64,000 bases of DNA. It comes from Aphrophora alni. Taxonomy: Eukaryota; Arthropoda; Insecta; Hemiptera; Aphrophoridae. A program made the position numbers and the translations under genes. The DNA is taken from assembly GCA_963513935.1 (NCBI GenBank), contig OY740765.1, positions 74,011,718-74,075,717 of the forward strand, in the 5' to 3' direction. How positions within the stretch are numbered: the first letter of the stretch is position 1; every line of letters begins with the position of its first letter. This document shows, piece after piece, positions 12,060-23,256 of this stretch. A model generated the notes under the pieces. That model saw nothing but the letters and a program-made list of their open reading frames with translations, did no database searches and was not told where the DNA came from.

Positions 12060-12945
12060 CCCATACCAGTTTATTGCGTTTAAATACTCTATTACTTCTT
12101 ACCGTGACAACAAAACATTACCCAGCTACCTACGCCTAACACTTGTAAGGATAGCGCAATTTCCTGTAAAATGCTGTACATTTTCATCTTCACTCGAGTT
12201 ACACAATGAGTCGTTCTTTGGGGTCTAACATTTAACATTAGCTGACCAGCTCTAGCTCTCATAATTGTACTTACCATGAGACCATAATTGTACCTCGGCC
12301 ATGATTGTCATCTATATATGATTTATGCGCTAAATTATATGACAGATCTTTATACAGTATGTTAAACTCCGCCATGTTTGCTCTTTCGATCCACTTTAGG
12401 CGCTCTTCTTCCCTAATATTCCCAGAAATCATTTCCAGCTTCACACGCCATGTGCCTCTTTCCCCATTATGCTGAATTCAGAATTAATTTGCTCCCCTAA
12501 TTTTTTCCAAACACAGAACCACCCAGCCTTATCCTTTATTGCTTGTAATGCTAAACGTTTCGTCAGCCTACCATCTGGCAATTCAATAATACTTAAAATG
12601 TAGATTTAAAAAAATGCCAGCAGAGATCCAAACCCGTTTCCAAATATATCGCGTAAGTTGGTGTAGACGCAGGTAGTCTCAATATTCTCATTTTATAGCA
12701 AACTTTTGAAATCCAAACCTGAGCCCCGTAGCTTATTACTGTTCTACAAATCGCGTTGTAAACTGTCCACTTTGCAGAAACATTTACGTTATTTTTAACA
12801 AAAAAAATCACTAAAGAGGTTATTGAGGACGAATTTTGCTGTGGATACCTTTGCCCTTGCATGCGCACAAAAACTCAAAGTAGGTGTCAATATAATTCCT
12901 AAATATTTGAACTCATTTACTATTCTAAACATTCTCCCTCCCAAA
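12060..12945 (-). pseudogene. LINE ORF2 fragment (end of reverse transcriptase and C-terminal knuckle)
   Basis: Frame-hopping on the minus strand gives FKYLGIILTPTLSFCAHA, AKWTVYNAICRTVISYGAQV, STPTYAIYLETGL, DKAGWFCVWKKLGEQINSEF and TIMRARAGQLMLNVRPQR. It ends in a Cys-rich region that reads like a LINE C-terminal zinc knuckle (C..C..H..C). Catalytic reverse-transcriptase blocks are absent, so only the 3' part remains. It separates the two halves of the transposase-like pseudogene on the same strand and may have inserted there. Multiple frameshifts and stops are present. Confidence 0.7.
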
Positions 12946-12949
12946 TCTT

Positions 12950-14382
12950 TATCATCTGATGACATTTCTAAGTTGGATTGGGTTTTATATAACTGTTTTG
13001 ATTTTTTTAGCACGCTCAATGTGTGATTTCCAATCTAAGCGTACTTCACAATCATCTCTTGTACTGTCTTCTTTGTTATATTCTTCGAAAACTGAGCACA
13101 AACCACATTCTTCATGTCCTAGTTTTGTAAAACTAATACCCATATCATTTATTATTTGCCTGTAAAGATCATATGAACACTCAAACGATCCTTCTGATTT
13201 CTGGAAGTCATGGTGCATTCTATGAATGGTTAGTTCACTTGACATATTAGGAGCATGTTCCCTTCTATAATGGGATATGGTCGAATTGTAGCTTTCTATG
13301 TGTTTCTTAATGACATTGCAGCTCTTTTTGTTTTCCTCTCTGATCCTGTAAGTTGTATGTCATACCTGTCTTTGATGGCTTGTCAATTGCAGTTAATGCA
13401 TCATAAACAACAGAATTGTGTTCCTTAGAAAATCTTAAAGTTGTTAAGAAAAACCACTTACACACTAATATTCACTCTCCATCAACATTATTTAAAAAAT
13501 AGTAAAATGAGTTGATACATGCTTCTGATTCTCTAAAACGCCTTTTGACTGGGATTTGGTAACACACATTACAACAAAGTTTTTTTTCTTTCTGACCATG
13601 TTTTTGCCCAGAACTCAATATTTCATTTTTTTTTCTCCATTCTTCAGAAAAAATTAGTACACTTGTACCTGCAGTTATTGCTAGCTTCTTTAGGATGGTG
13701 ATTTTCTGCAAGTTTCTTTAATTTTTCTTCTTTTTTTGTGGTGTTTGATTTTCTTTTACGAATTATTTTGTAACTTTTTTTGTGTAGTTTTCATCAAATG
13801 TTTAACCAACAGCATTTATATCATTTTGTAATTCTCTTTGATTCTCAGAGTCAGGCGTAATAGCTACTTCTTCTATTATCATAGTTTCACTGTGCTTATC
13901 CTGAGTATTTTTATTTGAAGGCACCTCTTCTCGTTGGTCACTAATAGTACTTTGTGCAGGTTGAGCCCCTATTTCTGTTATTATAGCTTCATCAATGTCA
14001 CTCTGGGAACAGTGAAATTCTTCAAAGTTATTATTTTGTACAATAAAATCATCCGTGGTGTCAAATACATTTGAAGCCAAAATTTCATTGATAGAAACTG
14101 ATGGGAAATCATTACTTTCACACTGTTCGGTGATACTAAAATTGTGAACATTACTACTGCACGGTTCATAGACATATTTTCAACGTTTGGATAGTTATCA
14201 GTAAACCTAGCATGTCTTATTAGATTGTTATCAAGTATCACTGTAGAGTTGGATTGTTCTTGTTCATTTATAGAAAACATCATTCCTGGAGATTTATCAT
14301 TTTTATTTTCTTCGGGTTGTTTTTCCAAAGCTAAACTTAACATTTGGAGTGTTCTTGATGAACATTTTAAGTTGTATATCAT
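12950..14382 (-). pseudogene. N-terminal and middle remnant of a multi-copy arthropod transposase-like gene
   Basis: An acidic N-terminal part (about 14382-13800) is followed by a conserved block: RFRESEACINSFYYFL, VCKWFFLTTLRFSKEHNSVV, NVIKKHIESYNSTISHYRRE, SSELTIHRMHHDF and YRQIINDMGISFTKLGHEEC. From memory these blocks, in this order, are typical of an abundant arthropod family of uncharacterised proteins with a transposase-like core. Stops and shifts break it (for example near 13470 and 13320-13270). It ends where the LINE fragment begins, near 12950. The remainder appears at 9725-10170. Whether the family is a transposon or a duplicated host gene cannot be settled here. Confidence 0.6.
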
Positions 14383-14694
14383 TTTACCCTAATGTTTTTC
14401 AGATAAAACATAGCTTACAATAAAATTAAAGCAAGACGATTCATAATGTGTGAGACAATTCAGTAAAATATGGTAGACCTACTTGTTTTAGAATAGGCCT
14501 ACGCTGTTGGATCAATGGATCTGTAGTTTTAAAATCTACAGAGGGATTTTTACATTTAGTAAGTTGGTGCAAAGGTTTATTACTAGACCTAACCAATTTT
14601 ATACCAAAATGAAAATTCAAGCCGTTTTAGATTTAGCCCTTTATTTAAGCTAGGCCTAAATTGAGAAGTTGATTTTAACTTTATATTATATTAC

Positions 14695-14719
14695 AGTGTA
14701 TATTATATCATATTATTAT

Positions 14720-14753
<34 letters not shown>

Positions 14754-14891
14754 TGTATTAGTTATTATATATATTATTATAATTATTATATATATATATA
14801 TATATAATAAATAATACAATATATATATTATAATAATAATATAATATATATATATATATATTGTATTATTTATTATATATATTATTATAAT

Positions 14892-14927
<36 letters not shown>

Positions 14928-14935
14928 TAATAGGC
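14695..14935. repeat. AT-rich array with internal inverted repeats
   Basis: About 240 bases of TA runs punctuated by TTGTATTAtTTATTATATAT and TATTATAATTATTATATATA blocks recurring in direct and inverted order. It would form cruciforms. The 113-residue frame across it is a composition artefact. Confidence 0.9.
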
Positions 14936-15190
14936 AGAGTAACCTATCATCAGTTAGTAATGAGCGAGACCTAGGACTGGAGTTGGGTCCAACCTTTTTT
15001 AAATCGCATTTATTTAGTAGTACGACCAAATTGGTTAGGCTCATTTATATAAATCGAGTTAAAATCTTTAAAACTAATAGAAGCTGTTAATAATTAATAT
15101 TTTTTAATAATTTAGGCCTTTATTAGGTTCTCCAACACAAAATGTAAAATAATAAATGTTTGAGGTTATGTAAACAAGTTTATCAATGTA

Positions 15191-15770
15191 CAGTAGAACC
15201 TTGATATAACGAATGTCAGGAGGATTTGTAAAAATTCGTTATATCAAGGAATTTGCTAAACCGAGGTTCGTAATATCGAGGTTATGCCAGCCAATATTTC
15301 GTTATATAGAGGTTCAGAAAGTACTCAATTGTAATAGAGTCTCAGTTGTAAACCTCTATATAACACGAGAAACAACAACACAGGTAATGCACACAACCTC
15401 TCAAGTAGGAAGATAAGAGTACACTGACCGGCAACACTGAAACCCCGCCCATAGACAAACAATAGAGGAAGGAGGGGCAGGCCGCCATTTTAGGCTCATG
15501 TCTGGACACCTAAAAATTCGTTATACTGAGGTTTTCATAGTATTTTCTTCGTTGTATAGAGGTATAATAGAGGAGGGAGGGGCAGGCCGCCATTTTAGGC
15601 TCATGTCTGGACACGTAAAAATTCGTTATATTGAGGTTTTCATAGTATTTTCTTCGTTGTATAGAGGTATAATTTGCATTGAGTGTTATGGAAAGTTGAA
15701 AGGGATTTAAAAAAATTCGTTATATCAAGGAATTCGTTGTATCGGGGTTCGTTATATCAAGGTTCCACTG
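15191..15770. mobile_element. pogo/Tigger-like MITE
   Basis: A 580-bp non-autonomous DNA transposon flanked by TA on both sides (15189-15190 and 15771-15772). The left terminal repeat is CAGTAGAACCTTGATATAAC; the right, read inward, is CAGTGGAACCTTGATATAAC. They differ at one base over these 20 positions. TA flanks and CAGT...ACTG ends with an ATATAACGAA continuation fit the pogo/Tigger branch of Tc1/mariner. The TTCGTTATATcgAGG motif is repeated many times inside. A 105-bp internal duplication starts at GGAGGGGCAGGCCGCCATTT (15471 and 15576). There is no transposase. Confidence 0.85.
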
Positions 15771-15772
15771 TA

Positions 15773-17029
15773 GTAGGCTATCTACAAATTGCTTTACACA
15801 TTTATGAAATACCTTACCACAGCCAGAGCACTTTTTCAAAACACTGAAAACAATATAAAGAAACCACTAATCACAAATAAAATCAGACATTTTAAAACGC
15901 TTGTTTAACAAATTTAGACTAACCACAAATCAGGACATTATAAAGAAATTAATTTAAAATTCAAATTTAATTTATACTTGGAATCAGCTGATTGACAATA
16001 CGATCTGTTTGATGGAAGATGACCCTAAAGATGTGCCAACAGTGGAGTTGGGGCATTTTAATTAACATAAAAACCATCAGGTACACTGAAACTTATAAGA
16101 GGTTAAAATATGTAGATAGGGTGTTTAAAATCTGGGAACAAACAAATAGGCCTTGTTTCTTACAAAATTAGGCAATATTGGAGTTAGGGTCTACTTAAAA
16201 ATAGCTATAATGCTCTGTCTATGAGGATGCAGGGCCTTTTAACATACAAAATAAGATGTAATGTTTCATGCTGGTGTAAAAAAAAAAAAAAGAAGAAGAA
16301 GGAGTTAGGGCCTTTTTACTTACGAGCGAACTTAAAAGAGACGACGTTTCATGACTGAGTCGTCATCTCAAGCTGTTATACATACATAAACTTTGTACCC
16401 AATGTGTGTTTGTCATCAAGTAAATATTATGATGAATCATTGAAACATCATGTTGTTGGTAGGCTATGCTTTCCTGTCGTGGAAGTTGGAGTGATTCATT
16501 ATCTATGGGTTACGAATTTTCTACAACTTATTAAAAATATTAATCGACAAATATACTCAATTACTAGCAGTTACCATTATTTATTTATTTACTAAGAAGG
16601 TAAGTATAGAAAATGAAAAAACCTTAATTTGATTTTTTTAATCTATATGGAGGACAGGTAAGTGTAATATAAATTCGAACTCAGTACTCAAAAGTACATA
16701 ATAATTATGAGTTTCAATAAAATTGAGTACCCTAAGAATTAAACATTTGATTTACCCAGTTATGAGTAGGCCCCTAATAAGGTAAATTTGATAATTGTCA
16801 AAATAAATATCAGTCAAACAACAGAAGTTGAAAAACTTACGTCATATGAGCTCAGAAAACTCAAAAAGTGATCTATTGCAATAGGAATATGAAATAATGG
16901 TATAGGGGACTAAGGGTATCTTCATATAGAATTATACTGAAATTTAGAAAAACCAAATTTAAAATGTCATCTATAAGGGTCAATAACGTGAGGTGCAATA
17001 TTGGTCGATATAAGAGTCATGTAAATTTG
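15773..17029. other. Unassigned non-coding sequence
   Basis: No coding signature. It contains a short A-rich/AAG microsatellite near 16268-16300 and copies of the GGAGTTAGGG motif also seen at 9.3-9.5 kb. Confidence 0.45.
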
Positions 17030-19165
17030 CTGTTAGACACCTAACTCGGGATATTTAATACGAAATTTATTTACAATGAAATCACCAATACTTTCCAATC
17101 CGTCAGATTCAACTTCGGTGATTTCGTCACACGCTGGATACATAGTGGCACTAGTTAAATCACGAAACATATTCCTGGTGATCATGTTTGTTCGGTTCTA
17201 TTATCTCCATCACGTTCATTAGCGTGTGAACTAATTGACTTGGAAACTGTAACCATCATTTCACCGCTGTTGGTTTGTTATTCTGTGTTTTCTAATCTGT
17301 ATTTAAACTCAAACGATAACGGATGATCATGGAGTCCTCCATTGTACCTCATTACGCTGAAAAACCCTTCCAAAATATCCTGATTTAACCTGTTCGTTAT
17401 TATGTACCTGATTTCATATTTTACTTTGGATGTCCTTGAAGAGCATTCTTAGAAACTTGATACTGAGAAGTATCCCTTTTTGAAAAGGTAAGAGATGCTT
17501 TTTCTTTCCTTTCCCATATATCATTCTCATATTATCAGCAGTAGTTTCCATATCGAGGAGAATTTTATTTTGAGTTTCTAGTTCCGAGCCATATCCAGCC
17601 GTTCTTTTCCTAGAATCAATCTTTGACACTTTTGAATTAAAAACATCAAACCTATCATTCACCAGCTTTATGAATAAGACAACTCATCCCAGTTTTCAGA
17701 ATTCAATCATTTAAAAATCCCTAATCTTTTTTAAGCAATCTTTTTAAAGTTGTATGTGAGAACAACTGGATGGCTAATTTAGCTTTTTGTCTTTCGGCGT
17801 TTTCTACATTCATGTGACGATCGGTAACCTTATATGCAATATTTAAATCTAGCGAACTAGTCTTCACCATCAACTCGAAAAGAGCACATTCCGTAAACTT
17901 ATTCATTTACTAAAAATCCAGAATCAAGAAAATGGATATGAGATGTGGCGCATCTCCAAATATATAAATATTATTTCCCGTAACCGGATTTAAGAAAGTA
18001 TTATTATTCTCACTAACGCCCAAATCATTCCATAAACCCCTGTTGTCACACCCTAAGTCTGAAATCATTGCCACTATATTATAACCAAATTTCTCTAATT
18101 GAATAATAATTTTAAAAATTAGATACGGTATTTAGTTAATCTACAGTTGTACTGATAAAAAATAAGTGGATTTCAATTTTTAAACAAACCACGAATCTCA
18201 ATTACTTAAACAAATTTAGCGGGATGTAAGAGAGTGTAATTTTTCGTATCATATTCATATTGCTCCGTCACCTTCATTTCATCGCCTAAGAGTACACAAA
18301 CCTTTTGAAATGAAGAAAATTCACAGAGTTTTTAAATGCTCAGCACAACATTCCTGATTTTCAGGGTAACTTTCCAGCCCATATTTTAAAAGTAAAAACC
18401 GCTGGTAGTGGAAGCTTTATTTTAGAAGATATCTGTAAACGCGAGGTCCAACCGACGCCAAAGCTTTAGATATGTCATCGAAACTCCATTAACACGCTTA
18501 GATCGGTCAATGTCAGTACTTTTCTTATTTTTGAATTTGACCACGAGTAAAAATTGTTTCTACGTAGCTTAGCTGATCTTTTAGTTTATAGTTTTCTGAC
18601 GTTAATTTAGAAATTTGCTTAAGCAAATTAAAATTTCAGATTTTACCACACAATTTTCTTTTTGAAATACTCTCATTTTGTCACGTTCGTTAAAATTTTC
18701 ATATCGAATTTCATCAGTCGGCAAGGAATCCATTACATTAGTATCATATTCCACTGTAACATTCGTCGATGATGAAGGTTCGCTTAGGAGCAATTTTCCA
18801 ACAAATTTCTTTCTTTCTCTATTATTACTTCTAACAGTTACTTAGCAGGTAAACGGTTCCTGAATCGTATTTCGACATAAACTCGGTAGGAATGGCATAA
18901 GTATTAAGTTTTTTAAATCGTAGTTCAAAATTTAATAACTCACATTGCAAGATTCGCTTTTAATTACTAGCTGTAAAATGTATGCTTCAAATTCTAGCTG
19001 TTTCGGCATTAAACTTGTCTTGTATACCACATTTGTTGATCCAGATTTTTCTCCCATCATTGTCCATTGGGAAAACATGAAAAATTATATTTGATTCATT
19101 CGAATGTTTTGTTTACGTTTTCTGTTGTTATTATTATTACAGCCAAAAACAGCACATAAATCCAT
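17030..19165 (-). pseudogene. P-superfamily (THAP9-like) transposase pseudogene
   Basis: It would start at ATG 19165. The N-terminal THAP zinc finger is recognisable: LCAVFGC, then VFPMDNDGRKIWINKCG, then RI-stop-SIHF, where the second Cys of the finger has become TGA. Further in come FTRGQIQK and LPLPAVFTFK. The GDEMKV block near 18275 carries the first catalytic Asp. SDLGCDNRGLWNDLGVSE near 18060 carries the second. NIAYKVTDRH, FSHTTLKRL, DVFNSKV and PFQKGILLS follow, then NQDILEGFF near 17370 with the catalytic Glu. The tail ESIGDFIVNKFRIKYPELGV is near 17060. Order and spacing match THAP9/P-element transposases. Many stops and frameshifts make it dead. I could not locate terminal inverted repeats. 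Confidence 0.85.
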
Positions 19166-21348
19166 TTTTTAAATACCACTACTTAGCCTAAATAATATTA
19201 TTTGTTTTTTTTAGTGAATACTATTATTATTATTATTTAGTTGATTAATACCTTTTAGTCACTACTCATTTATACCTAAAGTAAAAAGTCACTTTCCTTG
19301 CGGCTTTTGATATTTAAATTGTTATTCATATGTATAAAGACATAGTTGGCGATGAATTTCCTTCATAAAAATTATAGTGCCTAATAAGAATTCAATACCC
19401 TTCTCGTTCTAACCAGGCCGTTAAAAACGCTTCAGTAAACTGTTATATTTATAATTATTACTTTTTTCAAGCTGTATGGTGTGTAATTTTATACTTGATT
19501 TACTCTATATGTATCATGTATGAGGTCTGCGTGTTTGGATTTATGTCATTGATTAATTCAAATCGTTCTGTTTAATTGATAATTTAATGTCTTATATAAA
19601 GTACGGAATAAATAAGTTGTTTTATTTTAAAATTGATATAGGATGAAGACGATTATCTTGACTATTGAAATTAAATCATGAGTTATAGTTATAAATTCAC
19701 AGTTATTATATGCTATATATAAATATAAGGCCTCTTTAAACTGAGTACAAAATACAATTGAAAGAAATGGATGCTCATTTAAATATCTAGATTTTCAAGC
19801 CCGCTTAAGAAGTAATATAAGTGTAGAGAACAATGAAAATTGTCATGAAAGAAAAATCCTAAACTTGGTAGCTTATAGCCTAAGGTGCAAGGAATTTATC
19901 TATGTATTGAACTGATGTTAGATTAAAAAGTTTTGAGTTAGTATCTCCGGAATAAAAAAAAAAAGTGCAGTAAACGAAACCAAAACTCTACAAAAAAGCG
20001 TAGAAAATGTTTTTAATTTTATTCAAGAAATAGAAAAGTTTTGTAATGTAACTTAAATGTGAATAAATGTTGGTAAGAAACCAATTTAGAACATTTTAAT
20101 AATTAGAAAAGAATTATTTTTATTAAAAATTATAATAATTAATCATTTTTTAAAAATCACCAAAAATGCACAACGCAACTAGTAATATATAATGTTTTAG
20201 AGACAGATGCGTAGACATCATATATTATGTAATAGAAAATTTGGACATACAAATTTTAGAGTTAGTGTGTCAGTAGTAAAAAAAGTACAGTAACCGAAGA
20301 TAAAAAGCCACACAAAAAAGCATATGTATACCAAATATTAAAATGTTTCTAATTTATACACACATTTTATAGAGTAGTTTTGAAACAAATTTGAAAAAAA
20401 AAACATACAATTTAGCTTAATGATCAGTACAAAAAAAAATTGACAATATATATATATATATATATATATTCAGAAGCGTGCATAGAATTTATTTATATAT
20501 ACAAAAGTTTTAGATGTAACATTTTGAAGTAGTATGTCAGGAATCGTTCAATAACCAATGCTAGTAAGAACGTAGGTAATTACTACCACTTATTATACTT
20601 TTGGAATATTTTGTGAACAAATGTCAGACGACGAATTTCGGTAAACGTTGTAAATTTCACTACTTCAACCGTCAACAAGAATTTAGGGGGACAATGCCAA
20701 ACATAAATGTCAATACTTAAAATACTCCAACTAAACCTCATAGATTCCGGTAGGTAAGACACGATTTACAACCTAGTGTTTGAGACAGTGCCGCACTAAG
20801 GATTAGGTCTTGTGCTCGCACATGTTCACTCCTTTACTCCGGAAATTCTCAGTCTCGTGGTTACTTTTATGACACTCATGTTACAATTTTAACTTGTCTA
20901 TATTAAAAGGACACATTTAAATGGTCTTATTATTTCTTCTTCGTGGATGATTTAAGAGTATGTAAATCCTCTGCTTCTTTTAGTTGAGAAAGAGGTAATT
21001 TTTTAACTGTGGAATGGCATAATTTACAAGGTACAAAATCATTTGTATATGTGTAGAAATCAGTAAAATACTTGAACAATTTTGTTTGTACTTCGAGTGA
21101 TGTCTTTATCGGTCTCTGCTACGAGTCGGGCGGCAACGTTTTCTCCCGTTCGTTTAAGACCTACTTTACGCTCTTAATACATAACAAAATCTAATTTATC
21201 ATTTTTTTTCTTTAATTCAGCGTTTATGGATGTCAAAGTGTAATTATTTTTTAATAAGAAAACAGTTAAACCGATTTTTTTTAAACCAATAAACGTGCGC
21301 ACGAAATTAACACTTTTTAATTATTACTTTATATTTTCTTCATTGATG
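19166..21348. other. Unassigned non-coding sequence
   Basis: No domain or repeat boundary recognised apart from a (TA)12 microsatellite near 20446-20469. It is the immediate left flank of the Gypsy A insertion. Confidence 0.5.
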
Positions 21349-21352
21349 ACTT

Positions 21353-22636
21353 TGTAACATCTGTCACATGTAAAATAATCTACATTGCCAATAATGCAGA
21401 TTAAAATAAACCAACCAACAAAGATTCACCTTGGACGATGCTACCACCTGGCGAGCGATATCAGAAACGACATCGGATCACCTGTCCGATGTACCCTGAC
21501 CTCGACCAACATTAATTTTGCAAGTCAGTTCTTAACTTCTATATAGAGCAGTCGCCTCTTCTTTACAAAATGTAATTCTCAAAGTAAAATTTATGATCAA
21601 AATCGCGCTGCTTCTTTTTCAAAATTATGTCTCATAACTTCAACAACTTATACATTTAGGCTTGTTAGTGCACATAAAAAAAAGTAATCAGTGAGTGTTT
21701 TTTTTCTTCTTTTTACGATGACCTTCATGGATGCATGAAGCTCGTAAGCTTCCTTACAACAAATCCCAGCAAAAAGCTGGTTCAAGGTTGGGAGTAAAGA
21801 CAAGTTCAAACACACACACACTCAGCATTTCCTAGTGCACCAGCTCAACTTATAAAAAAAAAAAAAAACCTTTTGAAAATATGACTTCTGTTAACTAAAG
21901 GAACTTTGGTTGTGTTTTTTTTACATATAATAAAAAAAAAACTAAATTTAATCAAAGAAACAAAACATGGTGTAATAATGTGTTTTCATCTCAGTGACTA
22001 TTTACTGTAGAACAATGTGTACTAATTTAAAATTAAAATAAAATTGGATGTGATAGCATATGAAAATTTCGGCCTCCACGACCCCAAAGGGGTTATTTTT
22101 CAAAATTAAAAAAGGTAAACATTGACGTCAATGGCATAAAATAAAATAAAATTTAATTTTCTTTATATAATAAATTTATCTTTTTAATATAGAAAATATT
22201 TAGTTGATCAACTTAGTTTTAGTTAATATAATAATATAAATGGTAGTAAACTATAAGCATTTGATAATGCAAATTTTGTTAACCTTAACATATACTTTCT
22301 AGCTAAATTTTTTTGTCAATATCTAAATTCTTTTTTTATATAAATTTATATTATCTTAAAAATATAACCTTTTTGTAACAATTGTATTTGGGGGGGGGGA
22401 ATCAAGTAATTGTAAATTGTATCAAGCACATGTAATTTAAATTTGAAACTTGTTTGGAAACCAAAATGTTTGTCAATTGGTTAATTGTTGATTGATTTTT
22501 GTGAATGGTCAATTTTTTTTATTCTCTTTTGGGCTTAATAAATTTCAGCACTGTTTTTTGAAAATTGTTTTCTTTTTTTTTAAACATGTTTACCAGAGGG
22601 TTCCAATAAATTATAATTCTTAATCGCCTGGTAACA
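21353..22636 (+). repeat. Gypsy A 5' LTR
   Basis: A 1284-bp repeat matching 39976-41265 from end to end. It ends TG...CA. A conserved inner block CACGACCCCAAAGGGGTTA followed by GACGTCAAT is shared, in reverse orientation, with the LTRs of Gypsy B. Confidence 0.95.
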
Positions 22637-22642
22637 TGTTTT

Positions 22643-22658
22643 TGGTAGTAGAGCGTGG
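22643..22658 (+). promoter_or_regulatory. Gypsy A primer-binding site
   Basis: TGGTAGTAGAGCGTGG begins six bases after the LTR. TGG pairs with a tRNA CCA end. Gypsy B has TGGTAGCAGAGCGTGG at the same six-base offset, so A carries one substitution. I could not assign the tRNA confidently. Confidence 0.75.
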
Positions 22659-23256
22659 TTGTTAAAATTTGTTTTTTTTTGGAACCATAAAATTTTAATA
22701 CTTTTAAATTGACTCTGTGCCGGACAAACCTTACCTTTCTTTCATTATTACAGCTTATTTCATAAACAGAACAACAATTGTTGATGAAATTAAATTTTTT
22801 TTTTTATATAAACTAATACGTCTCTAAATAACATCACATAAACTCACTTTTCACAAGAACACCTAGACAAATTTTGATAAAATTTTTTTTTCCTCTCTTT
22901 CTCTTTCAAAATTTTTTTTTATATACATTATTAATTTACTGGACTCGATTCAAACAGGCAAGGCTTTATCGAAAATACAAAAAAAGGTAAAAAAAATAAT
23001 AAAAATCCAAAAATAGATAAAAACATATATATAAAAAAAAACTCTTAAATTAAAAAAATTTTTTTTTTTCTTTCTTAAAAATTCACCTTGCTTGTTTGCT
23101 TTGGTTCTTACACACACATATACATATACAACACATACACCTCTCAATTTATTTATTTAATTATATTTTTTTTTGCTCATTTCAATTTCACTGCTTTCTC
23201 AACTTTCAAACAGACTTTACGAGCTTTAAACAATTCTCAAATCAGTAATAGGCAAA

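Noticed and set aside
14703..15044. 113-residue Ile/Tyr-rich frame
   Set aside because: It is the translation of an AT array; there is no domain or coding bias.
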